This document shows, piece by piece, positions 37,634 to 47,086 of a DNA stretch of 64,000 nt. Both the position numbers and the translations under genes were made by a program. The DNA is from Oenococcus sp. UCMA 16435 (GTDB taxonomy: Bacteria > Bacillota > Bacilli > Lactobacillales > Lactobacillaceae): the NCBI GenBank assembly GCA_004010835.2, contig CP030868.2, positions 620,001 to 684,000 of the forward strand, written 5' to 3'. The notes beneath the pieces were generated by a model. The model saw only the letters and a program-made list of their open reading frames with translations. It made no database searches and was not told the origin of the DNA. The number at the start of each line of letters is the position of its first letter. Positions within the stretch are counted from its first letter, which is position 1.

Positions 37634-40225
37634 TTAAAATGTAATTTTCAACGATAATAAGTCATACGCCTTGATTAATCCTTTGTATTTACTAGAAACT
37701 TCCAAAGCATTAACGGCCTGAACATTTTTTGGCAACTCATATGCAACAGGTAGCCCAGTCGGATTAAATAAGCGTAGTATCATAGCATTCCCACCGAAAT
37801 AAGATAGGTAACAAGCACTAATAGATAAATTATCCGGTATATTGAACAAACTTAATTGAATTGGCAGTTTGCCAACCGGTGCCAAATCATCTTGTAATTT
37901 ATTATCAAGTCGATTTAGAAACAGATTGAAATCCTGTATTTGGTAACTTAAAGGTTGAAAATATAATTGTTCCTGCTTTTTTGAAATTGACAATTCATCG
38001 AAACGTTTAGCAAATGATATTTGAACATCGTAATCGTGCTTCCCAATTATTTCAGCTCCAGGAGTTGAAATAATTGGATGACCAACTTTTGTCGTATCAC
38101 CAGACGCCCTACCTGGGCGATTAATTAAATCAGCTTTTCCCAATTGATTCGTTGTTGCTAACAAAGTAAATAATAGATGAGTATCAAGCTGCTCATATTC
38201 TTTAATCGTTTTAGAAAAAACAGTCACGCTGTAATTTTTGTTTTGAACAGTAACGTTGTTATCCAATGGCCAACTCGATACTGGTTTTTCAACAAAATGT
38301 TTTTTCCAATCTCTCAAAGATTGTTTACGACGTACTAAATATCCGAATGGAACCGATGCAATATTTTGGCTAGCCATAATTCCCGTATTAACAGCTAAAA
38401 CAAGCTTGTGATCAAATATTTGATTGTCAATACTAATATGAGCATGCATTAGTTCATTGATGAAGCTAATAACGATAGAAAATTTATAATCAGTATTGAA
38501 TTCTTTATGCTGCCGATCGTTTAAAGTAGATGGTAGTTTAACCATTCCGTTTAGATGCATTTCTTGATAATGCCCACTTCTCAAAACTTTCACCGATTTA
38601 AAGTGCAAGCTAACAGTTTTGTCACCATAAAGAGGGGAGTAATCATAAGTATCGCCAGCATTGCCACGATCTTCAAGGCTAATAAAATCGTTGATAGCCG
38701 TACCGTCGTTTAATCGCAAATTAACATGTCCCGAAACAAATTCAACCGTAAACTGTTTAGTCACTATTTTTGTTTCTGTCGTTGCTTTTAATTCAGATGG
38801 AACAGAAACAGTATGAAAATCTAAAATCTTATATCCTAAAGAAGGTAAATTAGTTTTTACAAAATAATCATTAATATAATATTCTGGTTCAGTAATATAT
38901 TTATCCCCACTGCTTGTTTGTTTTAAAATGTGGTCACGTTTTTTTATTTTTTTGCTAGCAATAAGAATGCTGTCTTCGACATCACTGAAACAAACATTTT
39001 TTGTAGGACTAACAATCTGGATTTGGAAATAATCAGTCGTATTCCTAGGTAACGGGTTGAACACTAAAACTTGGTTCTGGTCTAGTTTTAATCTTAAACT
39101 GATTAATCGTTCGATAGTATTCGAAATACTATCTGCCAATTCATGAGCTTCTTTTAAGCGATGTAAAATATCTTCGGCAACTGAATCAACTACACTGCCA
39201 GCCATACTATCATGTGCTTGACTATCCAATAATTTCTTCCAAGCAGTAATCAAGACATAATTCCCTAAATCAACCCCACATTTCATACCAATTACCAACA
39301 ATGGCTCTACTTGATGTATTAATTTATCTTCCAGTTGTGTTGCCGCGATTTTAATGTCCATGCGGCTTGATCCACAAGTCCTGTGAACTCTTGCCAAAAT
39401 TGGATCTATAAATTCGCCTTTGTATTCATGCAACGACGGCTCATGAGAAACCTTCTGAATAAATGTCTGATAATCGCTAACCTGATAACGGTATTTCCCA
39501 ATTAGATTTATCTTATCGACTTTATTACTAAAATCATTGATAATATTCATTTGATCATTACCAGTAGGTATTAATACGTTTGCTTGAAATTCAGCCGATT
39601 GTTTTTCAACAAATGCTACTGCCGGATCCAGTCGCTGTTTGACATATTTATCGGAAGCATCTAACAGCATCCCCGTACTATATCCCTGTGGCATATTAAT
39701 CGCTGTAACAGTTCGGCTATTCCCAAGACTATGCCATTTAAAATAGCAACCAGAGGTTTTTTCTGTATCAATACCGCGCCAAAACACGAAACTATTTAGT
39801 CCCAATTCATCCAAAACAACTGGTAACTGACTATTGAATCCAAAAGTATCAGGCAAATAACCAACTGACATTCTTTTGCCGTATGTGCTGGTGCACAGTT
39901 CCCCAATCATGCCATTACGAAATAATGATTCACCTAAAACATGCAGTGCATCAGGCTGAGTATACCAAGGGCCAATCTGAAGTTGGTGGTTATTAACCAG
40001 ATGCTTAATACGCGAATTCATTTCCGGATGGATCGCCACATAATCATCCAAAATCGATATCTGGCCATCCAATGTAAAAGACGCTTCAGGATGTTTTTCT
40101 AATTCCTTAATTGTGTTGGTAAACAACATATCGCTTAAAATTAATGAATCTTGATTAGAAAAATACCATTCCCGATCCCAGTGAGTATGATTAACAAGAT
40201 AAACATTTATTTTTTTTAATGACAT
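37634..40225 (-). CDS. GH38 alpha-mannosidase (MngB-like)
   Basis: 863 residues. The zinc-site motif is HTHWDREWY (about residues 12-20) and the nucleophile Asp lies in GYLPDTFGFNSQLP (about 140-155). The C-terminal beta domains are complete. In E. coli MngB cleaves 2-O-(6-phospho-mannosyl)-glycerate after PTS uptake, giving mannose-6-phosphate and glycerate. Here the gene follows fructose-type PTS genes by only five bases, the same arrangement. Other alpha-mannosides remain possible. Confidence 0.9.
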   Translation of the reverse strand: MSLKKINVYLVNHTHWDREWYFSNQDSLILSDMLFTNTIKELEKHPEASFTLDGQISILDDYVAIHPEMNSRIKHLVNNHQLQIGPWYTQPDALHVLGESLFRNGMIGELCTSTYGKRMSVGYLPDTFGFNSQLPVVLDELGLNSFVFWRGIDTEKTSGCYFKWHSLGNSRTVTAINMPQGYSTGMLLDASDKYVKQRLDPAVAFVEKQSAEFQANVLIPTGNDQMNIINDFSNKVDKINLIGKYRYQVSDYQTFIQKVSHEPSLHEYKGEFIDPILARVHRTCGSSRMDIKIAATQLEDKLIHQVEPLLVIGMKCGVDLGNYVLITAWKKLLDSQAHDSMAGSVVDSVAEDILHRLKEAHELADSISNTIERLISLRLKLDQNQVLVFNPLPRNTTDYFQIQIVSPTKNVCFSDVEDSILIASKKIKKRDHILKQTSSGDKYITEPEYYINDYFVKTNLPSLGYKILDFHTVSVPSELKATTETKIVTKQFTVEFVSGHVNLRLNDGTAINDFISLEDRGNAGDTYDYSPLYGDKTVSLHFKSVKVLRSGHYQEMHLNGMVKLPSTLNDRQHKEFNTDYKFSIVISFINELMHAHISIDNQIFDHKLVLAVNTGIMASQNIASVPFGYLVRRKQSLRDWKKHFVEKPVSSWPLDNNVTVQNKNYSVTVFSKTIKEYEQLDTHLLFTLLATTNQLGKADLINRPGRASGDTTKVGHPIISTPGAEIIGKHDYDVQISFAKRFDELSISKKQEQLYFQPLSYQIQDFNLFLNRLDNKLQDDLAPVGKLPIQLSLFNIPDNLSISACYLSYFGGNAMILRLFNPTGLPVAYELPKNVQAVNALEVSSKYKGLIKAYDLLSLKITF

Positions 40226-40230
40226 TTAAA

Positions 40231-41358
40231 TCAGTTCTCCCATTGGTCTTCCGTAAAGTAAGAATCACCTACCGGCTGCTGTGTATCTTGTGGTTCGGCT
40301 TCCTCAGCTACAGACTGTTGCCTTCTGAACAACAAGGTCAATCCAGTAACGGTCAAAGTTCCAACGAAGATTCCTAAAATATAAATCCACCATTTCTCAA
40401 CAGCAAACCAACCGTAAAAGCCGGAAATAGGCGCACGATTGACAGCTCCTAAACCAACTGCCACAGAACTTCCAATCGCCGATCCAATTACATTTGCCGG
40501 TATTACTCGTAACGGTGATTCTACAGCAAACGGAATTGCACCTTCGCTAACGCCAATCAGTCCCATAACCAGAGCAGCATTACCAGCTTCTTGTAATTCT
40601 TTGCTGAACTTTCTTCTGTTTATAACAGTTGCCAAACCAAGTCCAAGTGGTGGAATAATGATAGCTACTTGAGCAGCCGTATTTGGATCATAGACTCCGC
40701 TTGTCAACAAAGCCATCGCAGTGGTTACGGCGGCTTTGTTTACAGGACCGCCTAAATCAAAACCGACCATCACACCAACAATTGCTGCCAGCAATATCCT
40801 ATTAGTTCCAGTTAAACCTTTTAGCCAGGAAGCTAAACTGGTGTTCAAATCGGCAAACGGCACACCAATTACATACTGTATTAATATCAAAGTAATAAGT
40901 GATCCAAGAACGGGTACTATAAATACCGGCAGAACAGATTTAGCCGCCTCTGGAAGATGTATATGTGTAATTAAAAACTTAACCGTATATCCAGCGATTA
41001 AGCCGGAAGCCAATGCACCCAGAAAACCTGCATTCATGTTGGAAACTAAAGTTCCACCAATAATTCCTGGAGCGATTCCGCCCTTATCAGCAATTGAATA
41101 CGCTATATAAGCGGAAATGACCGGAAACATCAGTCCCAACGCGGTGCTTCCCCACCCATCATCGGTATTTAAAAAACGAATAATAATACTGGCACTTTTG
41201 GCCCATTTAACATCCCAAATATCAGAAATTCCATAAAAGGAAGCGCCCACGCGACTGATTGCCATCAATACCGCGCCGGCAATAACAATTGGAATCATGT
41301 AAGAAATGCCAGTCATTAAATGTCGTTCTAACTCTTGGCCTATTTTTTTCCAATTCAT
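40231..41358 (-). CDS. PTS fructose/mannosylglycerate-type EIIC
   Basis: 375 residues with about 10 helices. MTGISYMIPIVIAGAVLMAIS, GVMVGFDLGGPVNKAA and GVSEGAIPFAVESPLRVIPANVIGSA are family signatures of fructose-superfamily IIC. It works with the separate IIB and IIA proteins encoded upstream. With the GH38 gene downstream, mannosylglycerate or another alpha-mannoside is the likely substrate. The C-terminal 25 residues are hydrophilic and acidic. Confidence 0.9.
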   Translation of the reverse strand: MNWKKIGQELERHLMTGISYMIPIVIAGAVLMAISRVGASFYGISDIWDVKWAKSASIIIRFLNTDDGWGSTALGLMFPVISAYIAYSIADKGGIAPGIIGGTLVSNMNAGFLGALASGLIAGYTVKFLITHIHLPEAAKSVLPVFIVPVLGSLITLILIQYVIGVPFADLNTSLASWLKGLTGTNRILLAAIVGVMVGFDLGGPVNKAAVTTAMALLTSGVYDPNTAAQVAIIIPPLGLGLATVINRRKFSKELQEAGNAALVMGLIGVSEGAIPFAVESPLRVIPANVIGSAIGSSVAVGLGAVNRAPISGFYGWFAVEKWWIYILGIFVGTLTVTGLTLLFRRQQSVAEEAEPQDTQQPVGDSYFTEDQWEN

Positions 41359-41371
41359 ATCGAATAACTCC

Positions 41372-41692
41372 TTATTTTGTATCGACTAATGTCAAAGCAT
41401 CGTTAATTACTTTTTCTGCATTTTTAATTGGATCACTAACACCAACTTGGAGAATCTTCTTCCCATTGAAACGGTTCAAGTCGCGAACTTTGGTGTCGGT
41501 AGCAAGAATCACAGTTTCACCAATTTGAACATCTTTAGCTGTTAAATAATGGCCAATTCCTGTTGCTCCCTGAGTTTCAACCTTGATCAAAACATTCATT
41601 TTCTTAGCAGCTTGTAACAAAGCTTTCTCCGCCATATAGGTATGAGCTACTCCGGTAGCACATGCTGTTACCGCAATTAATTTTCTTGTCAT
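41372..41692 (-). CDS. PTS fructose-type EIIB
   Basis: 106 residues. The phosphocysteine is C11 in VTACATGVAHTYMAEKAL, the diagnostic signature of fructose-family IIB. Its start overlaps the IIA stop (ATGA), and the IIC start follows 13 bp after it. Confidence 0.92.
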   Translation of the reverse strand: MTRKLIAVTACATGVAHTYMAEKALLQAAKKMNVLIKVETQGATGIGHYLTAKDVQIGETVILATDTKVRDLNRFNGKKILQVGVSDPIKNAEKVINDALTLVDTK

Positions 41693-42150
41693 AATTCATT
41701 ACCTCGATCTTTAAAAATTGCTTGAATATCTCCAGCAGACTTTGCCTGCTGCAATTCAAAACGGACATTATCATTCATTAAAATACCGGCCAATTCGGAA
41801 AGCAGTTTCAAGTGTTCAGTGTCGCCACCGTCCGGAATTGCCAATAAGAAAACATATTTTACCGGGTGATTGTCCAAAGACTCCCAAGCAACTGGATCCA
41901 ATAACTTTGCAATTACCACCGCAGAACGAGTAACTGACTTCGATTTCCCGTGGGGAATCGCAATGCCTTCTCCAACTCCGGTTGTCCCTTCCTGTTCACG
42001 TCCATAAACGGCCGATATATAATTGTCTTTATTCGTAATAACGCCGTTCTTAACATACAAATCAGCAAGCTGATCTATGACTTCCTCTTTGTTATCAGCT
42101 TTTAAATCAAATTTAATTAAGTTTGATTGAACGATTTCAGTTACCGTCAT
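41689..42150 (-). CDS. PTS fructose-type EIIA
   Basis: 153 residues. The active His is in GVGEGIAIPHGKSKSV (about residue 67), and the fold signature VFLLAIPDGGDTEHLKLLSELA follows. It overlaps the upstream regulator gene and the downstream IIB gene by four bases each, so the operon is tightly coupled. Confidence 0.92.
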   Translation of the reverse strand: MTVTEIVQSNLIKFDLKADNKEEVIDQLADLYVKNGVITNKDNYISAVYGREQEGTTGVGEGIAIPHGKSKSVTRSAVVIAKLLDPVAWESLDNHPVKYVFLLAIPDGGDTEHLKLLSELAGILMNDNVRFELQQAKSAGDIQAIFKDRGNEL

Positions 42151-44084
42151 TTACTAATTTCTCCTCTTATTCTTTTAAACAATTCTTCATCAGAATCACA
42201 TCTTATTAACGAACCCAGTATTTGTTTATTATTCACAAGATCGTAGAAATCATCAAAAATAAGATCAATTTCTTTTTGGGTCATTTGTTTAGTCATTGCC
42301 AAAAAGAAAATTATCGATACTCGACTGCTCCCCCAATCAATTGGTTTTTTCATCGTGTAAACAACCATTACTGGCCTTTTAATTAAAGTTGGTTCTGCAT
42401 GAGGAACAGCATAATCACCAAAACTGGTAAAAGACAGCTCTTCACGTTGAATCGCACTTTCGCCAACTCCTTTATCGGCATAATCATAAGCAATTAATTT
42501 CTGACCAACCATTTTTAAAAGTTGGTGCCAATTTGTAATCGGCGCTTTGGCTATCGTTAATCTGGAATCTATTAAACGGAGAAAATCTTCATGCGGGTGC
42601 TGCTTATTAATAGAAAATTGATTAACCGCGTTTTTAATAAATTCAATTTCATTATTTTTCAATAAAGGTGAAACAATCACGGTTCGTAATCCATCTATTT
42701 TGATTTCGATTGTGCTAATAATTAAGTCAACGTTTTTCAGTTGTTGTTGTTTCAAATCACTTAACGACCAAATTCCAACAATGTTGAATTGTGGAAATTC
42801 TTTGCGGACTTTTGCAGCCAGAAGCTGAGCAGAACCCAGTCCGGTACTGCAAACCAATCCAACATTGAATTTTTGCAAATGCATTCGTTTTCGCTCAAGA
42901 TAAGCTTCTAAATATAAAGCAAAATAAGAAATTTCATCATCGTTCATTTGAATCCCATAATACTTTTCATAATATTTTCCTATTTGTAGAGCTCTATCAA
43001 AAGCCTGCGTATAGTTTTGCTTGATACTTTTCGTATAGGGATTCGCGATTGTCGCATTCAATTTTAATCTCTCAATTGCCGATTGAAGATGAATCGTCAG
43101 ACCTGATAATAATTCTTGATCAAAACCAAAATCTGCCAGCAATGTCTTTAAAGGTGAAGAAATTTCTTCATAATCACTTTTCAAATTTAAATTCACGCTA
43201 CCAGCAATCGCAGCAATTAAATGAATTTGAACGTAACTAATTTCTTCGTTTGGCAACTTAATTTCGAATTTTTGTTGAATGATGTTTGCCAAGTATTTGG
43301 CATTTTTAAATTGTTGTTCACCAACATCTGTCGATAAATCGATATTGCTTGAAATTAAATTACCTGTTTTGACACGTTGAATAACAATTGCAAGATGAAT
43401 AACGAGCGCTTGAAAGGAATAATCACTGAAATTAATTCGACGCTTGATAGCAAACTTATTTACAAGAGGAATCAGTCGATGAACGATTTGATTAGATAAA
43501 AGAGAATTGTCACTCATGCCTTGGTATTTAATCGAATTTTCTGAATTAACATAGTCAGCAGACCAGTAATCGCTCCAATAATTATTCAACAGCAAAAACA
43601 ACATTTTTCTTTTTTGATGTTCAGTTGCTATCAAACGTATTCCTTCTCGTGGCTGGCGCTCAATATGCATCTTGTAGGTTGAAAGATATTTACTCAATTG
43701 TTTTATATTTCGTTCAATCGTTTTGCCGCTAATGAATAATTCCTCGGAAAATTTTGAAACTTTAAAAAAATGATCAGTTTGCAAAAGTTTCGTTAAAATA
43801 AACGTGATACGATCCTGATCTTTATCAGGTATCGGTTGGTGCTGCAAAATATTTTTAATTAATAGCTGCGAGTTATTAGCATTCCCCTGTAAAGAAATTC
43901 CAATTCTCGGTTGAACTTTAATCGTCATAAAAGATTCTGCCAAAACCGGTTTCAGTATTTGTAAGTCATTATAGATAGTTTTAGCAGAAACACCAAACTC
44001 GTAAGCTAAATGATCAGCAGTCGTTTTATCAACATTAAGTAACGTTTTCACGATTGCCAATTGGCGAGCATTTAAGTTATTCAT
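42147..44084 (-). CDS. PRD/BglG-type regulator of the mannoside PTS
   Basis: 645 residues. An N-terminal HTH (ADHLAYEFGVSAKTIYNDLQIL, about 18-40) and a second DNA-binding part are followed by PRD domains (about 190-400). A IIB-like domain (GLVCSTGLGSAQLLAAKV, about 405) and a C-terminal IIA-like domain (SFGDYAVPHAEPTLI, about 560) complete it. It is the first gene of the operon it probably activates. A cre-like site lies about 50 bp upstream, so expression should respond to both CcpA and PTS phosphorylation. Confidence 0.88.
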   Translation of the reverse strand: MNNLNARQLAIVKTLLNVDKTTADHLAYEFGVSAKTIYNDLQILKPVLAESFMTIKVQPRIGISLQGNANNSQLLIKNILQHQPIPDKDQDRITFILTKLLQTDHFFKVSKFSEELFISGKTIERNIKQLSKYLSTYKMHIERQPREGIRLIATEHQKRKMLFLLLNNYWSDYWSADYVNSENSIKYQGMSDNSLLSNQIVHRLIPLVNKFAIKRRINFSDYSFQALVIHLAIVIQRVKTGNLISSNIDLSTDVGEQQFKNAKYLANIIQQKFEIKLPNEEISYVQIHLIAAIAGSVNLNLKSDYEEISSPLKTLLADFGFDQELLSGLTIHLQSAIERLKLNATIANPYTKSIKQNYTQAFDRALQIGKYYEKYYGIQMNDDEISYFALYLEAYLERKRMHLQKFNVGLVCSTGLGSAQLLAAKVRKEFPQFNIVGIWSLSDLKQQQLKNVDLIISTIEIKIDGLRTVIVSPLLKNNEIEFIKNAVNQFSINKQHPHEDFLRLIDSRLTIAKAPITNWHQLLKMVGQKLIAYDYADKGVGESAIQREELSFTSFGDYAVPHAEPTLIKRPVMVVYTMKKPIDWGSSRVSIIFFLAMTKQMTQKEIDLIFDDFYDLVNNKQILGSLIRCDSDEELFKRIRGEISK

Positions 44085-44135
44085 TACTGTTCACTTCCTT
44101 TCGGACTTCAGCTTACATTTTTAGTATAAGGTGAA

Positions 44136-44149
44136 AGTTAGCGCTTACA
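44136..44149. promoter_or_regulatory. cre-like site upstream of the mannoside PTS operon
   Basis: On the - strand TGTAAGCGCTAACT differs from the cre consensus only at the last base. It lies about 50 bp before the PRD regulator start. It shares 13 of 14 bases with the site at 28885. Confidence 0.75.
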
Positions 44150-44289
44150 TTATCCTTAATGTTCACATTATTGTGGAAGAAAATTTCGATTTATCTGCGG
44201 CAGATCAACAAAACGCATTATGCAGATCATAATTTTACTAGTGAAACACTCGCTGACCATAATTTAAAAGTGGGAGGCCCTTTAATATA

Positions 44290-44341
44290 AAAACCATTCC
44301 ATACATTAGCCTGATTAACGACTAATACATGGAATGGTTTT
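44290..44341 (-). terminator. Terminator of the hydantoinase/DUF917/permease operon
   Basis: A 13-bp perfect stem (AAAACCATTCCAT and its complement) extended by further partial pairing (CTAAT/ATTAG), with a T run on the - strand. It lies about 75 bases after the hydantoinase-like gene. Confidence 0.8.
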
Positions 44342-44414
44342 CCTAGTGGATAGATTTTAATGTTTAAGTTTTGCTTGCTTTCAATAGTCAGCCAGCACTT
44401 CCAATCACAAAAAA

Positions 44415-45971
44415 TTAAGCCAGGTCACCAACGACGCGGACTTTAACGCGGGTTGTATTTCCAGGGGCATAAGCTAATGGAATTTCTTCGACATCAACCA
44501 CTTCCGTTGAACCTCCCTTAGCCCCGGCAGTCATAGCCTGTTGTTTAGCTAACATCGTGGCATCGCTTATTGCTTTAGTTCTGTCAACTGTTGCATATTG
44601 ATACAATTTTTCATACTGCCCGCCAACCTGAGCAATCGTGGCTCCGATTGCATTAGCAACACCGCCATTCGGATCGGTAAAGACGTGACTGGTTCCGGCA
44701 AGATCGCCATGAACAATAATTCTACCGCCACCGACTAGAATCAAATCAACATCTTCAGCGCTTGATTTCATCTTGTCGATTGCTGTTTCTAACATTCGCT
44801 TAATTTCCGCTGATGCTTTTTGAGCGAGATTCTCATCAATTTTCTTTGTTAGGAGAGGATTTCCCAAATCGACATAACCCAAGCGTACTGCGATATCTGT
44901 AGTGGTTATCACATCGCCACCAAAACAAATCGCCTTGTCAGTGATTTGATAGCCAACACTATCAGGACCAATTGTTACAGTTCCATCATCATGTTGTCGA
45001 ACGACGCTGCCGCCTCCAAGACCAATTGATAATATATCAGGCATTCTGAAATTCGTCTGAACTCCGCCTACTTCGACGCCTTTACTAGATTCTCGTGGAA
45101 AGCCATTAACCAGCACGCCAATATCAGAAGTAGTGCCGCCAATATCCAATACCAGTGCATCTCTTTTTTTGGCCAAATAAGCAGCACCACGAATACTATT
45201 CGTTGGTCCGCTTCCGATAGTGAGGATTGGATATTGCGCTGCGAAATCAAGGGACATTAAAGTACCATCATTTTGGCAAAGATAAATATCAGCTTGGACA
45301 ATTCCTTGTTTTAATAGTGCATTAGAAAAACCATCTGCAACACGTTGAATAATCTTACACAAACCTGAATTTAAAATGGTCGCATTTTCACGAGTAATTA
45401 AACCAATCGAACCAATGGCTGCAGATAAAGAAATCGGGATATTATTGCCAAGTATTTCATGAGCAATTTTAGCAACGTGTTCCTCTTGATTTTTGTTTAG
45501 TGCGGAAAAAACACCTACTACAGCGAGGGATTCAATTTTACCTCGCCAATTAGCCAATACCTGACGCAATTCTTGATCATCAACGGACGTAATTAATTGG
45601 CCATCATATTCATATCCGCCATGAACCAAAGAATACTTGCCAGACATGCTTTTAACTAAATCTTTTGGCCATTCAGAATATGGCGGAATGGCAGCAGTTG
45701 CTGGGAAACCGAGACGAATAACGCCGATTTCAGCGAGACCTTTTCGTTCCACAATTGCATTAGTTGCTTGAGTGGTGCCTAACATAGCTAAACGAATGTC
45801 CTCAGGATTCAACTGACTTATTTTAAGAACTTTTGTGATAGCATCGTAAATTCCGGATTCAATATCTTTAGTTGTATGGGTTTTAACACTAGCAATGATT
45901 GTCTGCTTTTTATCGAGAATGACAGCATCAGTATTAGTCCCCCCAACATCAATTCCTAAACAATAATTCAT
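44415..45971 (-). CDS. Hydantoinase/oxoprolinase family protein (HyuA-like)
   Basis: 518 residues with the actin-like ATPase fold of HyuA. The N-terminus GIDVGGTNTDAVILDKK is the phosphate-1 motif, ALVLDIGGTTSDIGVLVNG the second, and ILVGGGRIIVHGDLAG lies near the C-terminus. The family opens hydantoins or 5-oxoproline with ATP, usually together with a HyuB partner, which is absent here. It overlaps the DUF917 gene by four bases, with GGAGG upstream. It is a shorter stand-alone version of the A subunit. Confidence 0.88.
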   Translation of the reverse strand: MNYCLGIDVGGTNTDAVILDKKQTIIASVKTHTTKDIESGIYDAITKVLKISQLNPEDIRLAMLGTTQATNAIVERKGLAEIGVIRLGFPATAAIPPYSEWPKDLVKSMSGKYSLVHGGYEYDGQLITSVDDQELRQVLANWRGKIESLAVVGVFSALNKNQEEHVAKIAHEILGNNIPISLSAAIGSIGLITRENATILNSGLCKIIQRVADGFSNALLKQGIVQADIYLCQNDGTLMSLDFAAQYPILTIGSGPTNSIRGAAYLAKKRDALVLDIGGTTSDIGVLVNGFPRESSKGVEVGGVQTNFRMPDILSIGLGGGSVVRQHDDGTVTIGPDSVGYQITDKAICFGGDVITTTDIAVRLGYVDLGNPLLTKKIDENLAQKASAEIKRMLETAIDKMKSSAEDVDLILVGGGRIIVHGDLAGTSHVFTDPNGGVANAIGATIAQVGGQYEKLYQYATVDRTKAISDATMLAKQQAMTAGAKGGSTEVVDVEEIPLAYAPGNTTRVKVRVVGDLA

Positions 45972-47086
45972 TGGACAGCCTCCATTTCTTTTGAAAGAAA
46001 ATCTTTGATACGCATCTCTACAGGTTTATAGTCCAAATCATACTTGAAATATCGAGGGCTAACACTTTTAATACCAGCGGGTGTCCGCCATTTAGAATTG
46101 CAAGGAATACCCAATACGAAAACGCGTTTGCCATAATATAATTCTTCATTAGTAATCGGCATCAGTGTTTCTTCGTCAACTAAAGAAATTAAATCTGGGG
46201 ATGTTGCAAGAACCATATCATCTCGCTGGAAAACAATATTTTCATTTTGGAATTCAAGTTTGCCAACTTGATTTTGATCATCATCCAAACCCTCCAAAAT
46301 AACAGTGCCAAAATTGAAGCCGCCTTTTGTGACATGATGGACATCGACAATCTTAGCGGTCATCATTCGATAACCATCGGTTAAATCTAATAGGGCTTGT
46401 AGTGCATCGTTAACATTGTCATATTGATTGATATCACTTAATAATTTTCCAATACTTTCACAAAGTGTGATGATACCTGTCACGCCGTCTTCACGTAATC
46501 CTTTACCAGTGGTTGTATCACTCGCGGATTGAGCTGTAGCACCCATTTGTACTGTGATAGCCCGTGCAAATTTCTCAGCCGACTTAGGATCATCAGTATT
46601 AATCACAACCAAATTTCCTTTTTCATCGCTCATTACAATCGGACAAATTTTATGTCCAGCCAATACAAGCGTCGACATTTGCAACTCAGGAAAAGCTCGT
46701 CCCATTGCATCGGCATCAACTACTGGCAAATTTAATTGCGCACCAGCAATCAAAGGAATCATGGAATTGATGCCGCCAGCCTCAACCGGAAACAAAGCCG
46801 AAATTTTCTTGCCCAATACTTCTTGGAGTTTATCCAAAGACAATTTAAACTCACAGCCATTAGGAAATTTTTCCAATGATACTGCCGGTGCGCCGATGGA
46901 CGATGGCGAACTAACTACTGCATCATCTGCTAACTCATCAGGTCCTAACAAAGTGACAGGACCAAACCTGCGTACTGCATTAATGGCCATTAGTTTACCA
47001 ATAAACGGATTGCCGCCACCACCAGCACCCATTAAAGCAGCACCGATTGCAATATTCTGAATTGACTCAACACCTAGTTTTCGCAC
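45968..47086 (-). CDS. DUF917 (S-Me-THD-like) protein
   Basis: 372 residues. ALMGAGGGGNPFIGKLMA at the N-terminus, LFPVEAGGINSMIPLIAGAQL and VVDADAMGRAFPELQMST are typical of DUF917, a family often encoded beside HyuA-like proteins and now linked to thiohydantoin-type chemistry. The start is GTG at 47086, overlapping the permease stop by one base (TAGTG). It probably works with the HyuA-like protein on the same imported ring compound; the substrate is not shown. Confidence 0.85.
   Translation of the reverse strand: MRKLGVESIQNIAIGAALMGAGGGGNPFIGKLMAINAVRRFGPVTLLGPDELADDAVVSSPSSIGAPAVSLEKFPNGCEFKLSLDKLQEVLGKKISALFPVEAGGINSMIPLIAGAQLNLPVVDADAMGRAFPELQMSTLVLAGHKICPIVMSDEKGNLVVINTDDPKSAEKFARAITVQMGATAQSASDTTTGKGLREDGVTGIITLCESIGKLLSDINQYDNVNDALQALLDLTDGYRMMTAKIVDVHHVTKGGFNFGTVILEGLDDDQNQVGKLEFQNENIVFQRDDMVLATSPDLISLVDEETLMPITNEELYYGKRVFVLGIPCNSKWRTPAGIKSVSPRYFKYDLDYKPVEMRIKDFLSKEMEAVQ

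Larger units (their letters stand above)
44085..44414. other. Intergenic region with promoter side and terminator, no gene
   Basis: About 330 bases between the hydantoinase-like gene and the PRD regulator gene. It holds the cre-like site at 44136-44149 and the terminator at 44290-44341. I see no coding frame or RNA gene in the rest. Confidence 0.6.

Noticed and set aside
40721..41110. A 129-codon + strand frame opposite the PTS IIC gene
   Set aside because: Antisense shadow of a membrane-protein gene; its Pro/Thr-rich composition is an artefact of the opposite strand.
46554..47060. A 168-codon + strand frame opposite the DUF917 gene
   Set aside because: Low-complexity shadow frame opposite a well-supported gene, with no family resemblance or ribosome-binding site.
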